A DNA stretch of 35,299 bases. It comes from an uncultured Collinsella sp. (GTDB lineage: Bacteria; Actinomycetota; Coriobacteriia; Coriobacteriales; Coriobacteriaceae). Position 1 is the stretch's first letter; every line of letters begins with the position of its first letter. A model generated the notes under the pieces. That model did not search any database. It was not told the origin of the DNA and saw only the letters and a list, made by a program, of their open reading frames with translations. The DNA is taken from NCBI GenBank assembly GCA_900541175.1, contig UQIT01000022.1, positions 1-35,299 on the forward strand, read 5' to 3'. Positions 23,236-30,195 of the stretch are shown here, piece by piece. The translations under genes and the position numbers were made by a program.

Positions 23236-23931
23236 CTATCTGACTTTGGCAGGATCGAACTCATTCGATATATCTTCGATGCCATCAGATTGAAGAATGA
23301 GCTCGCTAGGCAGATGGTGGCCCATCGGATCGATTAGGAAATCGAGTCCTGCCCTTCTGGCCGTTTTTGCGACTGGGATGAAGTCTGTGTCACCAGCTAT
23401 GAGAACGATTTGATCAACAGTTCTCCCATGGGCGAGCGAGGCGACATCGAGTCCGATTCTCATGTCAACACCGGATTGCTTTAACCCAACGAGGGTGAAA
23501 TCTTCCTGCCCGAGGTCGGTTGTTGTCAACTCGCCCTTGAGTAGCTTCTTGAGCGATTCTTGTTTCAAGTTGTAATGCGCGTTCGCTGAGCGTAGTTCGC
23601 CCATGCGCATCGCAACTTTCCTCTTCTCCCCGAGGGCTGCGTGGAAATCGGACATCCATACATTGGAGGGATGCTTCCGGCTGAACACGGTGTTGTGTTC
23701 GTCCCAGGGCTGCTTAAAAGTGCCGTTTTCTAGTGGTGGACAGTTGTAGAAGAAGATTCTGTATAGGGAGCGGTCGCCGTATTCTAGTGTCATCTTTCGT
23801 TTAGCGGATATGTGCCGCAGGGCATAGGCATGACATTCCGATGCGCGCTTTTCGGGTGAAGTGTCTCCCCATAGCCTGCGCGCTCGTTTCAGGAAGAAAT
23901 TTCCATCGATTAGGACAGCGGTTCTTGTCAT
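23236..23931 (-). CDS. NYN domain-containing protein (LabA/PIN-like putative RNase)
   Basis: A 231-residue protein with a NYN (PIN-like nuclease) fold. It opens TRTAVLIDGNFFLKRARRLW, where the Asp of IDGN is the first expected metal ligand. The region SGVDMRIGLDVASLAHG (about residues 153-169) supplies further acidic residues. VLIAGDTDFIPVAKTARRAG (about 177-196) is the canonical GDxDF motif, followed by GLDFLIDPMGHHLPSEL. Active NYN proteins are metal-dependent RNases; substrate here is unknown. AGGAG 6 nt upstream supports the ATG at 23931. The gene and its flanks are visibly richer in A and T than the neighbours, suggesting recent acquisition. It stands alone between groEL and the ribU operon. 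Confidence 0.85.
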   Translation of the reverse strand: MTRTAVLIDGNFFLKRARRLWGDTSPEKRASECHAYALRHISAKRKMTLEYGDRSLYRIFFYNCPPLENGTFKQPWDEHNTVFSRKHPSNVWMSDFHAALGEKRKVAMRMGELRSANAHYNLKQESLKKLLKGELTTTDLGQEDFTLVGLKQSGVDMRIGLDVASLAHGRTVDQIVLIAGDTDFIPVAKTARRAGLDFLIDPMGHHLPSELILQSDGIEDISNEFDPAKVR

Positions 23932-24237
23932 GATATCTCCTGCTACATGAATTGACCCCCGAGCTGTGGTACTCCGGCTAAAGATTGGAGCCACTGTCGG
24001 AGGTCTTCAAAAAACGGAGGACAGGGAGATGGCGGAAAACCTAATTTCTCTGTCTGGCTTGAGTCTACATCCATTGACTCAGCAATTTGTGGTGGAATTC
24101 GGGTTAGATTGTGGAATCGCGCCCTTTGCACTTCGGGGAATTCTGTGTTGACTGCCCTTCTTGATCTTTCGTACTTGCCTGCGATCAGTTGTTAGCGTGC
24201 CGCAGCATTGTTGTTGCGCCGCTCTATCCCGGGCGTA
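23932..24237. other. AT-richer gap upstream of the NYN gene
   Basis: No supportable gene. Short open frames on both strands (about 60 codons) lack ribosome binding sites and recognisable products. The composition resembles the NYN gene, so the foreign segment probably extends to about here. Confidence 0.5.
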
Positions 24238-24267
24238 TTTGTGGGGCGTTTCCCCACCACAAATTAC
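24237..24267. terminator. Hairpin upstream of the ribU promoter
   Basis: ATTTGTGG and CCACAAAT pair with an inner GG/CC. It lies between the NYN islet and the riboswitch promoter and may insulate them. There is no strong T-run. Confidence 0.4.
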
Positions 24268-24278
24268 CCTTGGCATAC

Positions 24279-24306
24279 TTGCGCGAAAGCCTACTGGTGC
24301 TACACT
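24279..24306 (+). promoter_or_regulatory. Candidate promoter of the FMN riboswitch / ribU operon
   Basis: TTGCGC (24279-24284) and TACACT (24301-24306) are 16 nt apart. The expected transcription start falls just before the riboswitch, which supports the assignment. Confidence 0.6.
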
Positions 24307-24313
24307 TGCAAGT

Positions 24314-24498
24314 GCTGTTTCAGGGCGGGGTGAAATTCCCCACTGGCGGTAAATCGGGCGGTGCCAAAGGGGTGCCGTGGCGCAGGCGAGGCGTCTGCGA
24401 CCGAGCCGATGAGTCCGCGACCCGTGCGTGTGTTGGTTCGCATGCCGGCTGAACTGGTGAGATCCCAGTACCAACGGTTAGAGTCCGGATGAAAGAGG
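24314..24498 (+). ncRNA. FMN riboswitch (RFN element)
   Basis: The conserved RFN blocks occur in order: TTTCAGGGCGGGGTGAAATT, CCCCACTGGCGGT, the AGTCCGCGACCC segment (24411-24422), CTGGTGAGATCCCAGTACC, and ACGGTTAGAGTCCGGATGAA. Together they make up the six-helix FMN aptamer, with the variable arm (24350-24405) enlarged relative to minimal examples. The ribU ribosome binding site lies immediately after the closing stem and no separate terminator fits, so control is probably by blocking translation when FMN is plentiful. The ligand is known for the class; the control mode is inferred. Confidence 0.96.
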
Positions 24499-24509
24499 CA
24501 GGTGATCTT

Positions 24510-25100
24510 ATGTCTGAACAGTCGCAGCATATCCATTTTGAGAACACGAATAGGTGGAGCACCAAACAGCTCGTTACCATGGCGCTGATGTGTGCCTTGG
24601 GCGCCCTGTTTATGTACGTGCAGCTGCCTATCCTTCCTTCGGCGCCGTTTTTGACGTATGACCCGTCGCTGGTGCCGGCGATGGTGTGCGGGTTTGCGTA
24701 TGGTCCTGGCGCCGGCACTGCTGTTGCCGCTATGGCAATCGTTATCCATGCGCTCACCACGGGTGACTGGGTCGGCGCGCTTATGAACCTGGTTGCCACG
24801 CTGGGCTACATTCTGCCCGCGGCTATCGTCTACCAGAAGATGCACACCTATAAGGGTGCCGTGATTGGTCTGGTGCTCGGCGTCATTGCCGCTACGGTGC
24901 TGTCCATGGTCGCGAACCTTACCATTGGCGTTTGGTTCTGGTATGGCTCGGTCGATGTGATCGCCCCGCTCATGATTCCTGCCGTGCTGCCGTTCAACCT
25001 TATCAAGACCGTGCTTAACTCGGTACTCACGCTGGCGGTGTACAAGGCGGTCTCTAATCTCATCACGCCCAAGAAGGACCAGGTCAAAGGCCGCGCATGA
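24510..25100 (+). CDS. ribU: ECF transporter riboflavin S component RibU
   Basis: A 196-residue membrane protein, the substrate-binding S component for riboflavin in an energy-coupling factor transporter. About six hydrophobic helices are visible. The first cytoplasmic segment WSTKQLVTMALMCALGALFMYV has the alanine-rich helix that contacts EcfT. LTYDPSLVPAMVCGFAYGPGAG matches RibU, with the substrate-lining Asp-Pro near residue 54. The ATG at 24510 has AGGTG upstream; an ATG at 24489 lies inside the riboswitch and is rejected. The FMN riboswitch directly upstream gives the substrate. The stop codon overlaps the start of ecfA by 4 nt (ATGA). Confidence 0.94.
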   Translation: MSEQSQHIHFENTNRWSTKQLVTMALMCALGALFMYVQLPILPSAPFLTYDPSLVPAMVCGFAYGPGAGTAVAAMAIVIHALTTGDWVGALMNLVATLGYILPAAIVYQKMHTYKGAVIGLVLGVIAATVLSMVANLTIGVWFWYGSVDVIAPLMIPAVLPFNLIKTVLNSVLTLAVYKAVSNLITPKKDQVKGRA

Positions 25101-27001
25101 TTGAGTGTCGGGGCGTTTCCTTTAGCTATGACGGTGCCGTGTCGGCACTCGACGGTGTCAATCTGAACATCGAGGACGGGGAGTTTTTCTGCATCCTCGG
25201 CGGAAACGGGTCGGGCAAGTCGACGTTTGCCAAGCATTTGAACGCGCTGTTGCAACCCGATGCGGGCACGGTACGTATCAACGGCATGGATACGTCCGAC
25301 CCCGAGCTGGTCTACGACATCCGCTCGACTGCTGGCATGGTGTTCCAGAATCCCGATGATCAGCTGGTGGCAACGCTTGTCGAAGATGACGTTGCGTTTG
25401 GTCCCGAAAACCTTGGCGTGCCATCGGCGCAAATTGCGCAGCGCGTACGTGAGGCGCTGAAGGGCGTGGGCCTGGTGGGCTTTGAGCGCCACGAGACCCA
25501 TGCGCTTTCGGGTGGCCAAAAGCAACGCGTGGCGCTTGCCGGCGTGCTTGCCATGGAACCGCGCGTTCTCATTTTGGACGAGGCTTCCTCGATGCTCGAT
25601 CCGCGTGGACGTAAGGGCCTCATGAAGGCTTGCCGCGCGTTGCACGCTCGCGGTATGACCATCGTGATGATTACGCACTTTATGGAGGAGGCCGCCGAGG
25701 CCGATCGTGCCGCGGTGTTTCGGGCGGGGCACGTTGCCATGCTCGGTACGCCCGAGGAAATTTTGACGCGGGCGGATGAGCTTGCGCAGCTCAACCTGGA
25801 TATGCCGGAGTCGTGTCGTCTGGGCATGGCGCTTCGTACGAAGGGCGTGCCTGTTCATGCGCAGGTGCGCGAGGTGGATATGGTCGCTGAGATTGCGCAG
25901 GCTTATGCCGAGCGAAGTGGGGCAGACACCGCGGGGCAGTCTTCCGCATCCCAGTTGGAAATCGCTGACGGCACTGTTCCGGTAGACAACGAGGGCAACG
26001 CGTCGGAGCCCGTCATAGAGCTATCCCATGTTTCGTACAGTTATTCGCTCAGTCCGCGCGAGCGCCGCCGCTGGCATAAGCGCTCGGCCACTGCGGGCAA
26101 ATCGAGCAAACAGGCTCTCTGGGGAAACGACCCCAGCAGCCCGTGGGCGCTGCGCGATGTGTCGCTGACGGTGCGTTGCGGCGAGTTCCTGGGGCTAGCA
26201 GGCCATACCGGCTCGGGTAAATCGACGCTGGTCCAACATCTCAACGGTTTGATTCGCCCCCAGGAGGGATCCGTTCGCGCGCTGGGGCTCGATCTGTCAA
26301 ACAAGAAAGACGCCGCCGCGATTAAGGCCAAGGTCGGCGTGGTGTTTCAATATCCTGAGCGTCAGCTGTTTGCCGAAACCGTGGCGCAAGACGTGGCGTT
26401 TGGTCCGCATAACCTTGGCTTGCCGCAAGATGAAGTCGACCGTCGTGTCGAGTCATCGCTCTCACGCGTGGGCCTCGACCTTTCCACGGTCGGCGACAAG
26501 AGTCCCTTTGAGCTTTCGGGCGGTCAGCAACGGAGTGTGGCATTCGCCGGCGTGCTCGCCATGGAGCCCGAAGTCCTGGTGCTCGATGAGCCCATGGCGG
26601 GGCTCGATCCGGCTGCGCGCAGGGATTTCCTTGAGCTTATCGATCGACTTCACCGCGATGGCCTGACCGTTGTCATGGTTTCGCATAGTATGGATGACCT
26701 GGCCAATTGCTGCGACCGTATCGTCGTAATGAACGAAGGTGCGGTATTTGCCGAGGGAACCCCCGTGCAGGTGTTTGCGCATGCCGATGAGCTCAAGTCG
26801 ATCGGCTTGGGCGTACCTGCTGCTCAGCGCATGGCGTTGGCGCTCGCGGAAGCGGGCGTGCCGCTGCGTCGCGGCGGGTTCTATACGGTTGAGTCGTTGG
26901 CCGACGAGTTGGTAGCTTTGCTGATCGGTCGCTCGGACGGTCCTTCTAACGTCGCGGACATTGCTAAATCCAAGACGGTCGCGCGAGAGGAGGGCTGCTG
27001 A
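25097..27001 (+). CDS. ECF transporter ATPase, fused EcfA-EcfA'
   Basis: A 634-residue protein with two ABC ATPase domains in one chain, supplying both nucleotide-binding sites of an ECF transporter. Domain 1: Walker A GGNGSGKST (residues 35-43), Q-loop FQNPDDQLVA, signature LSGGQKQR (about 137) and Walker B VLILDEASSMLD. Domain 2: Walker A GHTGSGKST (about 369-377), FQYPERQLFAETV, signature LSGGQQRSVA (about 473) and VLVLDEPMAGLDP. A linker of roughly 100 residues joins them, including a Ser/Ala/Asp-rich patch. Many ECF systems use two separate proteins, so this is the fused form. It overlaps ribU by 4 nt and ecfT by 1 nt, indicating tight coupling. Confidence 0.94.
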   Translation: MIECRGVSFSYDGAVSALDGVNLNIEDGEFFCILGGNGSGKSTFAKHLNALLQPDAGTVRINGMDTSDPELVYDIRSTAGMVFQNPDDQLVATLVEDDVAFGPENLGVPSAQIAQRVREALKGVGLVGFERHETHALSGGQKQRVALAGVLAMEPRVLILDEASSMLDPRGRKGLMKACRALHARGMTIVMITHFMEEAAEADRAAVFRAGHVAMLGTPEEILTRADELAQLNLDMPESCRLGMALRTKGVPVHAQVREVDMVAEIAQAYAERSGADTAGQSSASQLEIADGTVPVDNEGNASEPVIELSHVSYSYSLSPRERRRWHKRSATAGKSSKQALWGNDPSSPWALRDVSLTVRCGEFLGLAGHTGSGKSTLVQHLNGLIRPQEGSVRALGLDLSNKKDAAAIKAKVGVVFQYPERQLFAETVAQDVAFGPHNLGLPQDEVDRRVESSLSRVGLDLSTVGDKSPFELSGGQQRSVAFAGVLAMEPEVLVLDEPMAGLDPAARRDFLELIDRLHRDGLTVVMVSHSMDDLANCCDRIVVMNEGAVFAEGTPVQVFAHADELKSIGLGVPAAQRMALALAEAGVPLRRGGFYTVESLADELVALLIGRSDGPSNVADIAKSKTVAREEGC

Positions 27002-27801
27002 TGGAGGCGTTTTCGTTTGGCAGTTACTATCCCGGCGATAGTGCAATCCACCGCCTGGACCCGCGAACCAAGTTGCTCTTGGGCTTTGTGTTTCTGATCA
27101 CGACGCTCACGGTCAGCAGCTTCCGCGGACTGGCCCCGGTCGCAATTTTCGTTGTCCTGCTCTATACCGTGTCCCGGGTGCCGTTGCGCCGGGTCCTATC
27201 ATCGATGGCGCCGCTGCTGGCAATCGTCGTCGTGGTCGCGGTGCTCAACTTGTTTACCGATCAGAGTGGGCGCATCCTGTGGCAGCTCGGCTTTCTGCAG
27301 ATAAGCGAGGGCTCACTGCGTTCTGCCGCCTTTATGGCGTGCCGCCTGACGTTGATGATGGCCGGCATGAGCGCCATTACACTCACCACGCCGACGCTCG
27401 ACCTCACCGCGGGCTTTGAGCGCCTGCTCGCGCCGTTTGCGCGTGTGGGACTTCCTGCGCACGAGCTCGGCATGATCATGGGTATTGCGCTGCGCTTTAT
27501 GCCGCAGTTTGCCACCGAGATGAAGCAGACGGCAGATGCGCAGGCAAGCCGCGGTGCACGCGTGACGGGCGGTCCGCTCGGCGGCGTGCGTATGCTCGGC
27601 AGCGTGGCGATTCCACTGTTCACGGGCGTGTTCCGTCATGCCGAGATGCTGTCTGCCGCCATGGATGCACGCTGCTATCACGGCGAGCAGGGCCGCACGC
27701 GCCTGCATGCGCTTGCATTTGGCCGCGGCGATGCGTTGGCGGCGGTGGTGACGGCGTTGCTGCTCATCTGCGTCATCGTCATCAATCTTCAACTTGTTTA
27801 G
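27001..27801 (+). CDS. ecfT: ECF transporter transmembrane protein EcfT
   Basis: A 266-residue T component that connects the S component RibU to the ATPases. It has an N-terminal SYYPGDSAIHRLDPRTKLL segment (the HRLDPRTK stretch is typical), four or five hydrophobic helices, and the two cytoplasmic coupling motifs of Ala-Arg-Gly type: ASRGAR (about residues 182-187) and DARCYHG (about 222-228), the second with Cys-Tyr instead of the simplest form. The ATG overlaps the last base of the ecfA stop codon (TGATG). The next gene starts 30 nt later with no terminator between. Confidence 0.94.
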   Translation: MEAFSFGSYYPGDSAIHRLDPRTKLLLGFVFLITTLTVSSFRGLAPVAIFVVLLYTVSRVPLRRVLSSMAPLLAIVVVVAVLNLFTDQSGRILWQLGFLQISEGSLRSAAFMACRLTLMMAGMSAITLTTPTLDLTAGFERLLAPFARVGLPAHELGMIMGIALRFMPQFATEMKQTADAQASRGARVTGGPLGGVRMLGSVAIPLFTGVFRHAEMLSAAMDARCYHGEQGRTRLHALAFGRGDALAAVVTALLLICVIVINLQLV

Positions 27802-27831
27802 CCGCGATTCGGGCGCAAGAAAGGGGTCCCT

Positions 27832-28278
27832 ATGACCGATAACGACCGCACGGCTCAGCTTGAGCGCGCCTGTTCGTATCTCAGGCGCATTCCGGCGTGG
27901 TATCTGGCCACGACCGATGCAAGTGACGAGCATCAGCCTCGCGTGAGGCCGTTTTCGTTTGCCATGGTCGATGACGGTAAGTTGTGGTTTTGCACGTCGC
28001 GCGACAAGGACGTGTGGGCGGAGCTGAGTGCGAATCCCAAGTTTGAGGTATCGGGCTGGAAGCCGGGGGAATGTTGGATCGTATTGACCGGCGAAGCCGC
28101 ACTTGAGGACGACGCAGTTGCGAGCGACAAGGTGCGTCAAGCGGGTTTTAAGCACATGGTGGGCATTGGCGAGGAACACGAGAGTGCCAACGACGGCCGC
28201 CTTGCTTTCTTTTCGGTCCGCAATATTGCCGCGCGCTTCTGTGATATCGACGGCAGCGAGGAGCGCCTGGAGCTCTAG
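27832..28278 (+). CDS. Pyridoxamine 5'-phosphate oxidase family protein, copy 1
   Basis: A 148-residue split-barrel flavoprotein of the PNPOx-like family, expected to bind FMN (some relatives use F420 or haem). The N-terminal helix leads to IPAWYLATTDA, then PRVRPFSFAMVDDGKLWFCT, the FMN-phosphate-binding strand pair. SRDKDVWAELSANPKFEVSGW and ECWIVLTGEA follow, as is typical. AAAGGGG lies upstream of the ATG. It is 30 nt after ecfT and so probably belongs to the FMN-riboswitch operon. The next gene is a paralogue, about 45% alike by eye. Too short for a true PdxH, and its substrate is unknown. Confidence 0.85.
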   Translation: MTDNDRTAQLERACSYLRRIPAWYLATTDASDEHQPRVRPFSFAMVDDGKLWFCTSRDKDVWAELSANPKFEVSGWKPGECWIVLTGEAALEDDAVASDKVRQAGFKHMVGIGEEHESANDGRLAFFSVRNIAARFCDIDGSEERLEL

Positions 28279-28322
28279 CTCGCACAAACCAGGTTCCCAA
28301 ACTAACTAGTACAGGAGGAAAC

Positions 28323-28733
28323 GTGGACGGATTGAATACGGTGTTGGAGTATCTGACGTCGGTGCCGGCATGGTATTTGGCGACGAGCGTTGACGGACAG
28401 CCTCATGTGCGTCCGTTTTCGTTTGCGCAGATCCAGGATGGCAAGCTGTGGTTTGTAACAGCGCGCACCAAAGATGTGTGGCAAGAGCTGCTGCAAAACC
28501 AGCGCTTTGAGGCCACGAGTTGGTGGCCGGGCCATGGTTGGTTGATTCTGCGCGGGCGTGCGGGGCTGGAAGACCGGGCTTCGAGCGAAATGCGCGAGGC
28601 CGGATGGAAACATCTTGAGCGCTTGAGCGAGCACTATGAGGGGCCTAACGACCCCACGCTCGTCTTCTTTAGCGTCGAGGATCCCGAGGCTTTTATCTGC
28701 AATCACGACGAATGGGTGCCGGTCGAGCTCTAG
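28323..28733 (+). CDS. Pyridoxamine 5'-phosphate oxidase family protein, copy 2
   Basis: A 136-residue paralogue of the preceding protein with the same order of motifs: VPAWYLATSVDGQPHVRPFS, IQDGKLWFVTARTKDVWQEL, and GHGWLILRGRAGLED. It probably arose by tandem duplication. The start is GTG at 28323, with AGGAGGAAAC upstream. It is followed by a strong hairpin that likely ends the ribU operon. Cofactor FMN is expected from the family; substrate is unknown. Confidence 0.84.
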   Translation: MDGLNTVLEYLTSVPAWYLATSVDGQPHVRPFSFAQIQDGKLWFVTARTKDVWQELLQNQRFEATSWWPGHGWLILRGRAGLEDRASSEMREAGWKHLERLSEHYEGPNDPTLVFFSVEDPEAFICNHDEWVPVEL

Positions 28734-28770
28734 CCAGCTGGCTCATCCTAACAACTTGGTTTTCGCATGG

Positions 28771-28824
28771 GCGGGCCCCGTATTGCCCGGTGCCGTTAGG
28801 AGCGCCGGTCAATACGGGGCCCGC
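28771..28824 (+). terminator. Long hairpin ending the flavin operon
   Basis: GCGGGCCCCGTATTG and CAATACGGGGCCCGC form a perfect 15-bp stem, continued by GCCGG-type pairs inside. No long T-run follows (TCCATTT), but the position between operons supports termination. Confidence 0.7.
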
Positions 28825-28865
28825 TCCATTTGTCAATTCCTTCAAGCGAATGTGTCGGGATTGTT

Positions 28866-28908
28866 TCAATGCATGAATATGCAAGCCATTTACGTGTTCA
28901 TGCATCTT
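28866..28908. promoter_or_regulatory. Candidate ArgR operator upstream of argC
   Basis: TGCATGAATATGCA (28870-28883) is a near-perfect palindrome that resembles ARG boxes of Gram-positive ArgR/AhrC repressors, and GTTCATGCAT (28896-28905) looks like a second half-site. They lie about 85-120 nt before argC, where repression of the arginine cluster would be expected. ArgR itself is not in the window. Confidence 0.5.
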
Positions 28909-28990
28909 TTGGTGCTAAAGTTTCAACCCACTTCATAACGACCGCTGCGAAATGCGCATCGGTGCATAAATCGCAGACAAGGAGTCTGAT

Positions 28991-30061
28991 ATGTCATTGA
29001 AGGTTGGAATCGTCGGCGCGGCTGGATATGCCGGAGCCGAGCTCATTCGCCTCGTGCTCGGCCATCCCGAGTTTGAACTTGTTGCCATTACGTCCAACGC
29101 CGATGCCGGCCAGCCACTGTCCGCGGTGTATCCGAGCTTTGCTGGCGTGAGCGATCTGGTTTTCACCACGCATGACGCCCCCGAGCTTAAGAGCTGCGAT
29201 GCGGTTTTTCTTGCCGTGCCGCACACGGCTGCCATGGCACAGGTGCCCGCGCTGCTTGCATCGGGCGTCTCCTGCTTTGACCTTTCGGCCGATTATCGCC
29301 TGAGCGATCCGGCCGTGTTCGAGACATGGTATGCCGCCGAGCACACGAGCCCTGAGCTGCTCAAGACGCGTGCTTTTGGTCTGCCCGAGCTGTTCTGTCG
29401 GGACTTGGAGACCGCCGCATCCGATTATGCTGGCGGCAAGTCCGTGCTGGTTGCCTGCGCCGGTTGCTATCCCACCGCAACGAGCCTTGCCGCCGCGCCT
29501 GCCGTGCGCGCCGGCTGGGTTGCCCAGAGCGGCCCCGTGATCGTTGACGCTATCAGCGGCGTGACGGGTGCCGGTAAGTCCTGCAACGCCCGTACGCATT
29601 TTTGCAGCGCGGACGAAAACCTGGAGGCCTATGGCGTGGGCAAACATCGTCACACGCCCGAAATCGAGCAGATCTTGGGCCTAATCGATCGCGTCGTCTT
29701 TACCCCGCACCTGGCACCGCTCAAGCGCGGTCTGCTCTCTACGGTGACGATGCCGCTTACACCGCAGGCTATCGATACCTTGACCCTTGAGGACGTTGTC
29801 GACCATTACAAGCAGTTCTACGCCGGTCGCACCTTCGTGCGCGTACTCGATGCCGGCCAGCAGCCCAAGACGGCTTCGGTCGTCGGCACCAACGCCGCCC
29901 AGATTGGCCTCGCGCTCAACGAGCGCGCGGGCGTTCTGGTGGCTACGGGCGCCATCGACAATCTGTGCAAGGGTGCAGCAGGCCAGGCGGTCCAGTGCGC
30001 CAACATCGTCTTTGGTTTTGACGAGCGACGAGGCTTGCCCACAGTGGCGTGCCCGGTGTAG
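28991..30061 (+). CDS. argC: N-acetyl-gamma-glutamyl-phosphate reductase
   Basis: A 356-residue NADPH-dependent enzyme of arginine synthesis that reduces N-acetyl-glutamyl-phosphate to the semialdehyde. It has the N-terminal Rossmann motif VGIVGAAGYAGAELIRLVLG (residues 5-24). FLAVPHTAAM precedes the active site, and the catalytic Cys at about residue 159 sits in CAGCYPTA (most homologues have PGCYPT). GVGKHRHTPEIEQ carries the conserved His. TPHLAPLKRGLLSTV and the closing DNLCKGAAGQAVQ are standard. AAGGAG precedes the ATG. It is the first gene of argC-argJ-argB-argD. Confidence 0.97.
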   Translation: MSLKVGIVGAAGYAGAELIRLVLGHPEFELVAITSNADAGQPLSAVYPSFAGVSDLVFTTHDAPELKSCDAVFLAVPHTAAMAQVPALLASGVSCFDLSADYRLSDPAVFETWYAAEHTSPELLKTRAFGLPELFCRDLETAASDYAGGKSVLVACAGCYPTATSLAAAPAVRAGWVAQSGPVIVDAISGVTGAGKSCNARTHFCSADENLEAYGVGKHRHTPEIEQILGLIDRVVFTPHLAPLKRGLLSTVTMPLTPQAIDTLTLEDVVDHYKQFYAGRTFVRVLDAGQQPKTASVVGTNAAQIGLALNERAGVLVATGAIDNLCKGAAGQAVQCANIVFGFDERRGLPTVACPV

Positions 30062-30090
30062 CACATTCGATTGTTAGCGATTTGGTAGTC

Positions 30091-30169
30091 GGGCATCGAG
30101 TGGGGCGCCACTCTTAAGCTGGTCTCATGATTGTGGCTGGCATGGCGCACCAACCGATGCCCATTTTTT
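30091..30169 (+). other. Structured region between argC and argJ
   Basis: GGGCATCG (30091-30098) and CGATGCCC (30155-30162) pair and are followed by ATTTTTTG. Inside lie a GAGTGG/CCACTC hairpin (30098-30113) and a GGCTGG/CCAACC hairpin with a wobble pair (about 30135-30154). The result is a branched fold that ends in a U-run. It could be a partial terminator or attenuator. Confidence 0.5.
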
Positions 30170-30195
30170 GTTTGACATAAGGAGTCGTAGGGACG

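Noticed and set aside
23966..24151. Plus-strand ORF of 61 codons upstream of the NYN gene
   Set aside because: No ribosome binding site, no recognisable product, and it overlaps the 5' end region of the NYN gene.
24489..24509. Upstream ATG for ribU
   Set aside because: It lies inside the last conserved block of the FMN riboswitch; the ATG at 24510 has the ribosome binding site.
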